In this document: positions 10,789-20,760 of the stretch, piece by piece
How the letters are laid out: each line of letters begins with the position of its first letter
Position numbering within the stretch: position 1 is the stretch's first letter
From: Fragum whitleyi
Taxonomy: Eukaryota > Mollusca > Bivalvia > Cardiida > Cardiidae
Reading direction: 5' to 3'
DNA length: 64,000 bases
Assembly: GCA_948146395.1 (NCBI GenBank)
Contig: OX411544.1
Span: 36,538,457-36,602,456 of the forward strand
Made by a program: the position numbers and the translations under genes
The notes under the pieces: model-generated
The model's input: only the letters and a program-made list of their open reading frames with translations
What the model was told of the DNA's origin: nothing
Databases searched by the model: none

Positions 10789-11232
10789 CAGTTAACAACA
10801 TCGTGAAATTGACTTTCATCTCGATCGAAACCATTCCATATCACTCGCTTACCGCCCCATTCATTCATTCATTCATTCATTCATTCATTCATTCATTCAT
10901 TCATTCATTCATTCATTCATTCATTCATTCATTCATTCATTCATTCATTCATTCATTCATTCATTCATTCATTCATTCATTCATTCATTCATTCAGAACA
11001 AGCCACTCATAAACTCTCCAAACTCACTGAAAAAAGATTGAAACAACAACGTCATTCAAAATGAATTAAACTAGAAAGAAATCGCAATTTCACTGACATA
11101 ATTCAAGTTGTAATCTTCTGATTAGCTCTTGAACAAATAGGAAACTATTTATAGAACTTTTTTCATTCCAAATTTCATTCCAAAAGCATTCCAAAATCAT
11201 TCATCCTGTCAATTTCACGATGTTATTAACTG
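10789..11232. mobile_element. M1 MITE, full length, with expanded ATTC tract
   Basis: CAGTTAACAACATCGTGAAA on the left and TCAATTTCACGATGTTATTA then ACTG on the right. In this orientation the (CATT) seed of M1 has grown into a long tetranucleotide array (10858-10994). The central GGGAGGTAAT hairpin is missing, so this copy has an internal deletion as well as an expansion. Confidence 0.85.
10858..10994. repeat. (ATTC)n microsatellite, about 34 units
   Basis: An essentially pure tetranucleotide array. It lies exactly where other M1 copies carry three or four CATT units (for example 39898-39910), so it is an expansion of a seed carried by the transposon. The open frame across it, a repeated FIHS peptide, is an artefact. 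Confidence 0.95.
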
Positions 11233-11238
11233 CAAGTA

Positions 11239-11370
11239 CAGTTTACAATAACGTGATTTTGACAAGGGGACCATGATTTTGGAATGAAATTAAAAGAGTC
11301 GGATGAGTGAGTTTTGGCCGAAATTAAAGGAAGGTAATCAATGTCGCTAGTTTTATTCAGGATAGAACTA
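11239..11370. mobile_element. M1 MITE, left half only
   Basis: CAGTTTACAATAACGTGATTT, then GATTTTGGAATGAAATTAAA, GAGTGAGTTTTGGCCGAA, GGAAGGTAATCAATGTCGC and TTTTATTCAGGATAG. It starts 7 bp after the previous M1 ends and stops within the central hairpin. Confidence 0.8.
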
Positions 11371-11904
11371 CTATGTAGGACATGTTTTTTAATATATTAA
11401 TGTTTTCCGAGAAAAAAACATTCAATATACATTTATTGTAAAAGTGCAAGGGTCAAATGTATCTTCTTAAAGATACCGATAATTCCTTAAGTTCAAATCG
11501 AGTTAGATAATCGGCCTTATCGTACTTAGTTGACCGAACACTTTTTTTATCACCTTAAGACCTACGCCGACATCATTGTTTGGATTTACAGGTTATCTCA
11601 AGAGTAACTTTATCTGTGGATTTGACTTAATTTGATTGTCACAAAGTCATTGTCCTATATTAAAGTATTAACTTGTTTACTATAATATATCGTTAGTAGA
11701 ATTATAACTTACTTTTATGAACTCGATAAAAGAGATAGTATATCAACAGCATTACTCCAATGAATTACACGACAAAATTTTGATGCAATGCATCAAAGTA
11801 GACAACAGTTTTTTTCATCAATTAATTATATTTGATTCTTATTTATGTTTCTGTTTTGCAACCAATATCTATCTAGATTGTATTTTTTACGAGCGTTGAG
11901 GTCC
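11371..11904. other. Gene-less AT-rich stretch
   Basis: Nothing recognised. Confidence 0.4.
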
Positions 11905-14580
11905 CAACTATGGGCCTTTCCGAAAATATAGAAATGGAGTTATCGATCTTGAATACTCTCCGGTGCATTGAAACAACGAAACGGTCTCAACTCCATTTCC
12001 GGGTAGCAAATTTCAGATCGATAATATGGCCGATATAGGGCCGTCTTTGAAATCAACGCGAAAAAACGAGTTTATTGGCCTCTCCGAAAATACAGAAAAA
12101 GAGTAACCAGGCCTGACTACTCTCCAGTGTATTTGAACATGGAGACGGCCGTCAGTCTATTTCTGGGTAGCAAATTTCTGATTCAAAATGGCTGAGAAAA
12201 AAAAAAATCCTGTCGGGTCAAGATTAAATAGGGACTCTCAATACTGTATAATTAGGGTCCGTGTATAAACCCTTTACCAGTACCAAAATTTAAAAGTTGG
12301 TCTAAGTCCAAAGGGAATGTGAACGATACTTTTTAGCAGATAAAACTTTGAATGTCTTCTCAGTCTTCGTCATAAAACACATTAAAAACAATTACTCTTC
12401 TTTTTTTCGTTTAGGTATATCTTGATAATTCAGTCGATTTTGACATTTAATGGATTAGATTATCGAACTTATATATTTTAATCAATAATTTGTTGTCCCT
12501 AGATATTAAATTTGACTTTTTGAATTTTTATTTGATAAAGAAAAAAAACGAAGAAAGGAGACCTTTGATTTATTAGGTGAAATATAATATGGTGATTTTT
12601 TTACTTGACGAAGTGTCGATGTCCGTCCATGAAAATTATTTGACACGTCTTTTAAAAACAACTTTGATTTGAGTGTTTGTGTGTATTTCTTTCATGATGA
12701 CTATTCATTCTCATTATTTCAATAAATACCCTGGCATAATCGTTTGTAACAAAACGAACGCACTGATTAGCAATAAACCAGACGACACAAATGAAAAGCA
12801 GCCAAATTTAGTTCTAAACAGAGATAAACCTAAAGTGTGGAAATAAAAGACGAAGATAGTTAGGTGTTATTTCAAAAATGTAGAAATAATTCCACACAGT
12901 TGTTATTTCATGTCTTTATGATCTTTAATACATATTCTTATATCACAGTTGGTTTTTTAAGTACATGTTAAATGTACTCACTATTTCCGTAAAGACTTTT
13001 CTACTTTTTTTAAAAAAAATAGCCAATAAAATGCATGTCATATTATATGCATGTATTTCGATGGTTAACCATAAATGTTCAAGTTGAATGGTTAAATAAA
13101 GATTCTGTTCTTTACTGATCAGATTTTGGTTAACACTTACCTCATACGAATCCATTATATTATCCAAATTCTAGTATCATCGAAACGCACTAATATCAAT
13201 TTAATAAAATTTTGCTTTATCTATCTCCGTGTTAATATTTGATAAAAATCAATTACGATTACGTAATGTCATATGCTACGTGCGGCGTTTCATTGTCAAC
13301 AGTGCGATGTTTATTTAACACACATGTTGTAACTTATGTCTGCTACTGGCGTGGTTTACCGCTCTTTGATCCCGGCGGGGTCCCAGGTCAATCGAAACAC
13401 CTTTCTACAAAGTTAGACACGCACACATACAAAAAAGATGTGATCATATTTTTACATAAATTATTATTTATTTTCGGTCACTTCAGCCATATTACATGAG
13501 TGCCTAATCATTAAAATTTAGCAGGACATTTTATTTGCATTTAGTGTCAAATGTATGCTCTGAGCTCAACCCTGTCGTTTTCACATTTTAATATAGTAAG
13601 AATGCAACAAAAGTAAAATGAAATTTTGAATAGCGCTGCAAGGGGCTCGTGCCAAATAAAACTGCTTTTTTATTTCAAATGAAAATTTTAAACACAACCC
13701 CTATAACGAAAAGAACGTGAAACCAACTTTAACCTAGTCTGACGTATCTATGCAATTTACAGACTGCGCTGACATTTTCTTTTGGTTTCTTTTTTTCTTT
13801 CTTTTTTTCTTTTGACATTTTCCATACGCAGTGTGGACATTTATTGTGCTAAAATATATCAGTGTTGTGAACTTTGCACACCAAGAAATGAAAAATGTAC
13901 GGTTAAAATATCACAAACGCTAACATATCCATGAACATGCTTCATTAACTGAAAGATCGCCAAAGCGCTGGTTTCGGTTCTTTTTTTTTTTTTGCCACGA
14001 AGTTTGAATATCATTATACCACCATTTCTTCAATGTATTTGTAAATTACAATAAGATTGAGCGCCAGGTGATAAATCTTTCATCTTTTTTATTATTCTAT
14101 CACAAGCATAGGCCTATATCTAATAAGAATAAGAAATATCATATTTTAATTTCGTGTATGGACAAATTAATTACAAAAAATGGGATAGATTAAACCGCGA
14201 TTACGACGTTAGTAGCATCTCGAACCATGTTTTATATAGAGAAACAATTATTTACTATTATGCAGGCTACATATTGTATGATATAAAGTTACTTGATTAC
14301 AATTGGATCATCGAAAAATGCTTAACTTAATAAATAAAGGATCTAATTTAAGAAATGTCCAAACAATGAACTGCCTGTAAAATAACTTCAATGAAAACAA
14401 AAATTACAAAAATTAAACGCTTTTCAACAATTATAAGCGGCATAATCGTCTGCAAACGGACTGCCATCCGTAATTTTTCAAGCATTTCTATAAAGATTTG
14501 CTACCCCAACAAGGGAAGTCACTCTAGTGAATTATAGGGAAAAAGGGAGATAAACCACGTTTTCGGAAAGGCCCATAGCA
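11905..14580. mobile_element. Candidate 2.7-kb TIR element with no coding capacity
   Basis: CTATGGGCCTTTCCGAAAAT near 11909 is mirrored by ACGTTTTCGGAAAGGCCCAT near 14556-14575. The inner block GGGTAGCAAATTTC (12001) is mirrored by GATTTGCTACCCCAAC (14497). Left end: a unit of about 160 bp is tandemly duplicated (GGCCT(T/C)TCCGAAAATA at about 11914 and 12080; GGGTAGCAAATTTC at 12001 and 12166). The interior has no long open frame. Confidence 0.55.
12247..14490. other. Interior of the candidate TIR element, gene-less
   Basis: AT-rich with short open frames only. There are T-runs near 13789-13812 and 13981-13994. I see no transposase remnant, tRNA or known repeat. Confidence 0.4.
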
Positions 14581-14726
14581 AGCACGTCCAGTTAAAATAA
14601 ACTACGTAGTGTTTTATTTCATTTTAAGCAAAATAGATAACATAGACTGAATGTACAGTGAGTTTAACGTTTTTTAGAATGATATATGCACTAAAAGCTT
14701 CAATATATCTGGACAAATGTGCGATG

Positions 14727-14763
<37 letters not shown>
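14727..14763. repeat. Poly(A) tract, 37 A
   Basis: An uninterrupted A run followed by CGAAAGAGAAATG. No SINE body or target duplication was recognised next to it, so it is not clearly a retroposon tail. Confidence 0.9.
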
Positions 14764-14764
<1 letters not shown>

Positions 14765-16066
14765 GAAAGAGAAATGAAAAGAAAATTCGAAAAATAAGGC
14801 CCACTCGCTTATCTCTAAACAAGACTTTCAATGATAACTTACGGGTGTTGCAAGAAGACAGTGTTAGCGAGATTTCTGCTAGCAAGTATCCGGAGATGAT
14901 TCCTCTTAACAGAAATCAGATGTGTAAATAATATTATTTGATGTGTCAGGCCACATACATGTATAATGAAAGGATTTTAAAACATGGCATTCGTATTTCA
15001 TGATTTTCGCTTTGACTCAACAACTGAAACGTTAACAAATGGAAATTATTTTTTTCTATCTGATTTACAGACAGATTGTTATATTTATGTGAAAATCGCA
15101 TGGTTGCGAGACTCGAACATGTGCACATATGTCACATATGTTAATTTCAGACAAAAATTAATTCATAAGAGAGGTTCGTTTTCTGTTCCAATGTTTATCC
15201 AACGGAATCGCATTATAAACATTAGAAAGTTAGAAATAAAAAAAAATATCCATAATGATACAATATCATAAAGAAAACAGAGAGATAGTGTTAGGTATGC
15301 TCGACATGCGGTGATAAGCTACGCTCCGCATGTTATTGCAAGATCTTAAAAACATTTTTTCCCATCACCAATGATTCGCTTGAAGCAAAGAGGGATTCTG
15401 TCCTATAACAAGTCACAGACTCAAAACAACGGCTCAAAGAACTCTGTTTCTGTTTTTCACGTAAAAGGCTCATTCAAACTAGTACTAAGTTTACCTATTT
15501 GAAGTACCCGCCCCAGTCGTCCCAAAATAGTTCAGTTAAAATGGGTTGCTCTTTTTGCCACATTGTTTCGATGTTAAGATAAAAGTAACAGGTGTGAAAT
15601 GATGTCATGCTAAGTTGGGCTAGGGCTTTGACATAAGCCAACACATCATCGCATCCAAAGAGGAAAATCCAGTGTGGTTAAGCACAATTAAATACTGTTA
15701 AAGTTTTACCCCAATATGAACTACTGACGACTGTCAAAATGTGCCATTTTCACTATATGTTTAACTAAACCAAAACAGACAGGAGTGTAACCAAACATTT
15801 GTCTCTTGCGGGAATCACTCTAATATAGAAATTGCAGATAGTCAAATTTAGGTCAAACCAGTTTGAAGTGATCAGTCATTTTAATGAAATTTGCAATACT
15901 TGCAAAATATGTTTCATCGAGGCTGCATTATACGGCTTTCTATTTTTCAATAAAAAAAACATTGGACAAGTTTTATAATGATGTATCCGTAATCCCCCAT
16001 AGGCATAATCAAAACGCATTGCTACTGGTAGGCCGCTTCTGTGTCTGTGGCCTACCAATATGCTCA
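14764..16066. other. Gene-less stretch with a small hairpin
   Basis: ACATGCGGTG near 15305 pairs with CGCTCCGCATGT near 15322-15333. Short overlapping frames on both strands carry no family signature. Confidence 0.4.
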
Positions 16067-16474
16067 CAGTTAACAACATTGCATAGTTTACAAAGTGAAT
16101 GTTTTTGCATGATTTCGGAATGAAATGTAATGAGTAGGATAGCAAATTTTAAACGAAAATAAAGGGAGATGATATAATATCGCGTATTTTGTCCAACTGA
16201 TCGAAATATGCGATATTTTTTTGCCTCCGTTTAATGATATATGAGAGCTTTTCTGTTTAAACAGGCGCTTAAACGCCAAAACCAGACAATAAATCAGGCA
16301 ATTGCAAGTTCCAACTGATAATCATTTTGACCGATTTCAAAACTTTTGAGGTCAATTTTGGAGTGATTTTGAGTGCTCCTAGTGAGTGTTTGGAATGAAT
16401 GATTAGAGCGCTGAGCGAGTGGTTTTGAATTGTTTAAATGGAGATAAGTGTCTATTTTACGATGTGGCTGACTG
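16067..16474. mobile_element. M1 MITE, full length
   Basis: CAGTTAACAACATTGCATAG on the left and TTTTACGATGTGGCTGACTG on the right. The central hairpin (GGAGATGATATAATATCGC with GCGATATTTTTTTGCCTCC) is present and more diverged than in the other copies. Confidence 0.8.
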
Positions 16475-16544
16475 TTATAATCATCTGCGAAGTTGAGCAG
16501 AGACTGCAAGTCAGTAGTCATCTACATTTGTATTAAACACGCAG

Positions 16545-16650
16545 TGAAGATTCTGATCGGACTGTGCGAATGCACAGGCTGATCGGAGTCTTAACGTTGC
16601 GCGTATGTGAACCTTTGGCAATTGTCAAGCTTGGGCTCGTATATGAAAAA
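16545..16650. mobile_element. M6 repeat, partial copy 2
   Basis: GATTCTGATCGGACTGTGCG, then AATGCACAGGCTGATCGG, then GCGCGTATGTGAACCTTTGG and GGGCTCGTAT. Same order as at 36480-36580, but without the mirrored left end. Confidence 0.65.
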
Positions 16651-16790
16651 AATTACCGAATCATTGAACTACTTTCCATAAAATATAAATATTCAAATCT
16701 TTGTATCCTCAACTCAATCCGAATATATTACAATGAAACAAACTGTAATTCAAATTTTATATGACCCTGATATTACTGGTCAAAAAGTGT

Positions 16791-16860
16791 TCCCGTGCGG
16801 GGAATCGAACCCGGCCGCCGCCGTGAGAGGGCGGAATCCTAACCACTAGACCACGCGGGA
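16791..16860 (-). tRNA. tRNA-Glu (CTC), T-arm damaged, possible pseudogene
   Basis: The minus strand gives TCCCGCGTGGTCTAGTGGTT..., anticodon loop CTCTCAC with anticodon CTC and a perfect anticodon stem (CCGCC/GGCGG). It ends ...GGGTTCGATTCCCCGCACGG then GA. Compared with the copy at 20552, one G is missing before TTCGATT, which mispairs the T stem. The acceptor stem has a C6-A67 mismatch in both copies. A TTTTT run just 3' on the minus strand is a plausible Pol III terminator. Confidence 0.8.
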
Positions 16861-16929
16861 TCTGCATGTTTCTTCATTCAATATATTCTTTAGACTGCAG
16901 TATTTAAGTATTTTAATTGTTTCGTTAAG

Positions 16930-17537
16930 ACCCAGTCCCACTGTACTCACGGATGCAGTGGGATGTAAAACGTATGAAATCTTGACATCCGTTGAAAAGA
17001 CGCTTTGCATCTGTTTCTTACCCTGTACATACGCTTTGCATACACTCTGTCCGTTCAGCGTCCGTCAATCGTCATTTCATCCGCGCACAAAGTTTTGAGA
17101 TGCACAAACATTGTAGAGCGGAAAAACTTTCCGCTATTTTCGATGAAAATGCGAAACAATACGAGGAACAAACGCTACGTATCCGGAACCATCCGTTATA
17201 CACCCGCTGTGTCTTCATTCCATCCGTAAGGCATCCTCGATACTCTAAACCGGTTTGGTTGAAAACTAACAGAGGGCGGAATTATCGGTTATACCAATTG
17301 TTCATAAAAGGGAAGTTACACGGATACGTAAGTATGTTAGCGTATTCATCACGTTAAATTTAATGATCCGCGCTCTATCCATTTTGTTTCCGCTCAGCAT
17401 ACGCGATGTATACGAACAATGCTTTATGTATCCACTCTTTCCTTTGATCGAATACGTCATAATTACACCCCGTTATTTTTTCGGAGCTGTCATCGGCTCT
17501 TATGAATCTATAGCTAGGCGTTGTACACAACAAAATA
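16930..17537. other. CpG-richer stretch of unknown nature
   Basis: More CpG than its surroundings, with scattered related words: CATCCGTTGAAAAGACG, CGTCCGTCAATCG, GTATCCGGAACCATCCG. A hairpin TCCCACTG/CAGTGGGA lies near 16936-16963. A 121-codon frame (16992-17357) reads basic and repetitive and matches no family I know. It could be a degraded dispersed repeat rather than a gene. Confidence 0.35.
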
Positions 17538-17921
17538 TAGTTAAAAGCTTCGTGAAATTAACAAAGTGAACGATTTTCGAATGAATTAGGAATTAAAACG
17601 GCTGAGAGATAGAACGAGTTTTGAATGGAATAAAAAGAAGGCAATATGATATCGATAATTTCGTACCTTTTTGTTTGTGTGTCTTCATTGACTAATCAAA
17701 CGCTATAAAATGGACACCAGCCAATTCAATCATAGAATGTTTGTCTGGATTTGAATGAGATGTTGACAGTTTTGAACGATTTCGAAGCGTTTTGAGCGAT
17801 TTCGGAGCATATTTTGAGTGATTAGAGTGAGTATTGCGAATACCTTGAATGTGGCGCCGAGTGAGCGATTCAAAATGTTTTGAACACAATGATTGTCAAT
17901 TTCACGATGCGTTTAACTATA
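17538..17921. mobile_element. M1 MITE, full length, diverged centre
   Basis: ATAGTTAAAAGCTTCGTGAA on the left and GTCAATTTCACGATGCGTTT then AACTAT on the right. The subfamily marker GTGTGTCTTCATTGACTAATC, also seen at 41322-41758, is present around 17678. The central hairpin has lost its right side. Confidence 0.8.
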
Positions 17922-18060
17922 CTTTAAAAGATTATTAACATGATCGAGTACAATACTATGATTTCATCGTACAAAAAAAGCTTTCCTCGCTTTCATCGTC
18001 CAATATAGGTTGCCTCGATTTGGAAAAAAAATTCGTATTGCACAGCAGCCTTGTTCTGGT

Positions 18061-18371
18061 TGGACAAACAATGATTCTAAATATTTCACTCTCACGTGAT
18101 TCAAAATAAACGATGTCATTGGTCTAAATGTTTAGGTCTGAAATAATGAATTCTATTGGCTGAGTACCCTGCAGAACCTGTCTTTATTTGATGAGGCGAC
18201 AGCCGAGTCAAAATAAGGACGGGTTCTGCAATGTACATGTACCCATTCAATAGAATTGTACTCGATCATGTAAAATGCCATCTTTATTTCACACATAAAC
18301 TGTTTAGACTAATGACGCCACTTATTTTGCATCACGGGAGAGTGAAATATTAAGAATCATCGTTTGTCCAT
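18061..18371. mobile_element. Long-armed foldback element, 311 bp
   Basis: The two halves are near reverse complements across the whole length. TGGACAAACAATGATTCT pairs with AGAATCATCGTTTGTCCA, and TATTTCACTCTCACGTGAT with ATCACGGGAGAGTGAAATA. CTGCAGAACCTGTCTTTATT pairs with AATAAGGACGGGTTCTGCA. Arms are about 150 bp; no coding capacity. A word from its right arm (TGTACTCGATCATGT, about 18257) is mirrored outside it at about 17938. Confidence 0.85.
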
Positions 18372-18431
18372 TGCTTGTCTTCTCCCAATTACTAAGCACG
18401 TGGGATTCACCTATACCTGGGACAATTTGTT

Positions 18432-18699
18432 TGAATGGAGTTTAACGCCACTTTCAACATTTTCTTCAGTTATATCGCGGCGACTGGAGCACCTAACAAT
18501 GGATTCATGGTATTTCTCTCACCAGTACAACCATCACATCCTTTCCTAGCCTCCAGCTACTATCTCACATAGGTCCACGATTATCAACCCATTGGTGAGA
18601 GAAAAAGAGTCTGAAAGAATGAGTGCCGCCGTCGGAGATCGAACCCTGGACCTCTAGAGTGACAATCCGACGCGCTATCAACTGCGCTATGACGGCGGC
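18432..18699 (-). mobile_element. SINE-C copy with intact tRNA-like head
   Basis: The minus-strand head (18624-18699) reads GCCGCCGTCATAGCGCAGTT... with box B GGGTTCGATCTCC and a closing GGCGGC. The body passes CCTATGTGAGATAGTAGCTG, GGAGGCTAGGAAAGGATGTG, GGTGCTCCAGTCGCCGCG and ends TTGAAAGTGGCGTTAAACTC. Matching blocks occur at 29236 and 53437. Confidence 0.85.
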
Positions 18700-19095
18700 T
18701 CTTATACCCAGGACAAATGGAATTTTAGAAGCAACCGCCAAAAACAAAGTGAACGTGATGTTTAATTTTTTTGTACTCAAATTTTTGCTTTTACGTGAAA
18801 ACAATACGATCTTCTTTCCTTTCTGCACATTGTTCGTCTTTTGGACTTTTCTGTTTGCAAAAAAGAACAAGAAGCGTAATCTTTTCTGCAAATAAAGCCC
18901 AGGAGAAGTTGGTGAGCTTGTAGTCACAAAAACCTGAAGAAATGTTGTCAGCCACTGGAATGTTGAAAAACAGTGTTTGTCGAGCTTAGAATCGCTGAAT
19001 CTGCGAGTGAGAGGCAACAAACGTGTGTATAGCGTGTAAGCCTTAGTATTTTGGGAAAAGGCAACATGTTTCAGACGGCTGAAAGGGTTCTGACA

Positions 19096-19488
19096 TACAG
19101 AATCACTGTGAAATTGACATACATCTCAATCAAAACCATTGATAATCATTCGCTCAGAGATCAATTCATTCATTCCAAATACTGACTCAAAACATTCAAA
19201 TGCACTCCAAAATCACTACAAATACTTGTGTGCATGCCTTTTAAAGATGAATAATAAATATTCCTCATTTTGTTCATCATGAACAAAATTAGCGATATTG
19301 GATTACCTCCCTTTACTTTCACTCAAATATTACTCATCGCACTCATTTTATTTCTCTCCAAAATCATTCTAAAATTATATTGGATTACCTCCCTTTAATT
19401 TCACCCAAACTTACTCATTGAACTCATTTTATTTCTCTCCAAAATCATTCCAAAATCATTCTCTTTGTTAATTTTACGATACTGCTAT
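19096..19488. mobile_element. M1 MITE with internal tandem duplication
   Basis: Left end AGAATCACTGTGAAATTGAC; right end TTAATTTTACGATACTGC. In this orientation a block of about 75 bp beginning ATATTGGATTACCTCCCTTT is present twice (about 19297 and 19376), running through ATTTTATTTCTCTCCAAAAT each time. Confidence 0.82.
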
Positions 19489-19556
19489 CTGACCTATGGG
19501 AAAAACAATGACGACCAAGAATCAAGAGCAGGTCTAAGCCATTAATATGTGCTCCT

Positions 19557-20085
19557 GGGGCCAGTTTCATCAAAACTGATAGGACGTATTTTTGTCCTAC
19601 CGATGACTTTCGAAACAGTAACAAGAACAATCACTGTACATAGACATTGATAGATTGGTGATACATGATTTTTGTTCTAAATATGTGGTAATACAGTCGA
19701 TATTGCTCGAACGACCACGTCTATTAAGCGACCAATTTTTATTAAGCGACCACGATAAAAAAAAAACCCTTCACCGTTAAATAATCTCTGAAAAAGAGGA
19801 CATTCTTAACGAAAAATTGGTTATTGTTGAATCTTATGTTGTTGGAACCCATTAGAATCGTCCCAATAAGACGATTCTAATGGGTTTAAACATCATAGGA
19901 TTCAGTACGACTTGACCGACAATCTATGAATGATATCAAAAATGAACCGTCACATTTATTATAATATTTTGTATTAAGCGACCATTCCCGTAAACGACCG
20001 CTTTTTGGTGGTCCCTTAAGTGATCGCTTAACACAAGTTTTACTGTACATCAATGCGTCTTATATGTTTTGATGAAACTGGCCCC
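19557..20085. mobile_element. M9 foldback element interrupted by M2
   Basis: The left end GGGGCCAGTTTCATCAAAAC is mirrored exactly by the right end GTTTTGATGAAACTGGCCCC. An M2 element (19694-20045) occupies the interior between TA dinucleotides. Single copy in this window. Confidence 0.78.
19694..20045. mobile_element. M2 MITE, copy 3, nested in M9
   Basis: Reverse orientation relative to the copy at 9354. Starts TA|CAGTCGATATTGCTCGAACG and ends ACACAAGTTTTACTG|TA. The central hairpin CCCATTAGAATCGTCCCAAT is followed by its complement. TA flanks both ends. Confidence 0.85.
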
Positions 20086-20302
20086 TGCATACTAGAAGTA
20101 CAACCGGTTTTGACAAGACGAATCAAATTTCAAGACTGCTTTGAGAACGGCACAACATTGAATTTGGAAATGGGCCACTAAAACTCTGTTCTTTCACAGA
20201 AGAGCTCAACTTTTGAAAAGGATTTTCAAAGGGACAAGAGAAGAGTGTGTTGCATGGCGATTTGGTAGTTTTGTCATTGGGCTTTTTCTTAAGCATACAT
20301 AT

Positions 20303-20402
20303 AAAACTGTGAACAATCGTGAAATTGACAAATTGAATGATATGGGGATTATTTCGGAATATTATTGAATGAGTGAGTGGAGCAAGTTTTGAATGAAATA
20401 AG
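20303..20402. mobile_element. M1 MITE, left-half fragment
   Basis: AACTGTGAACAATCGTGAAA, then ATGATATGGGGATTATTTCG, GAATGAGTGAGTGGAGCAAG and TTTTGAATGAAAT. It breaks off before the central hairpin. Confidence 0.72.
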
Positions 20403-20551
20403 AAGGATTCTTTATACAGTGAAAAAAAGAAAAGAAATAAAAAGTGTTAACTTCTTTTTAGATAGGCCTGCACTGGTTCCCCGGAAAAAAGTGGCGTTGA
20501 GTTCTGAAGACATGTAGTCATATATCCTTGAGATGACTGGTCAAAAAATAT

Positions 20552-20622
20552 TCCCGTGCGGGGAATCGAACCCCGGCCGCCGCCGTGAGAGGGCGGAATT
20601 CTAACCACTAGACCACGCGGGA
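20552..20622 (-). tRNA. tRNA-Glu (CTC)
   Basis: The minus strand is TCCCGCGTGGTCTAGTGGTT... with a perfect anticodon stem around CTCTCAC (anticodon CTC). The T arm CGGGG-TTCGATT-CCCCG is perfect and the end is CACGGGA. One acceptor mismatch (C6-A67). A TTTTTT run lies 4 bp past the 3' end on the minus strand, suitable for Pol III termination. Sequence on both sides resembles that of the copy at 16791, so the two are dispersed duplicates; this is the better preserved one. Confidence 0.88.
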
Positions 20623-20760
20623 TCTGCTGAAAACATGTGTCAGTATCCTTTATTTCAAATTATAAAGATAAGTATTTTGATTCATATCATTACCGTCGTT
20701 GCGTGAGTGCAATAACGGCTTTGACTATTTTCTGATATTACGGGTGTTGTTACACTAGTA

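Noticed and set aside
10728..11012. 94-codon frame with repeated FIHS
   Set aside because: Translation of the ATTC array within an M1 element.
12247..14490. Hidden transposase in the candidate TIR element
   Set aside because: Frames are short on both strands and I saw no DDE/D blocks or zinc-finger patterns.
14727..14763. Retroposon or processed pseudogene tail
   Set aside because: No recognisable gene or SINE/LINE 3' end beside the A run and no flanking duplication seen.
18624..18699. Possible functional tRNA gene
   Set aside because: Boxes A and B are present, but the folded head is followed by a SINE body shared with the copies at 29236 and 53437, so it is a SINE head.
18565..19020. 151-codon minus-strand frame
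   Set aside because: It runs through the tRNA-like head of SINE-C and has no domain signature.
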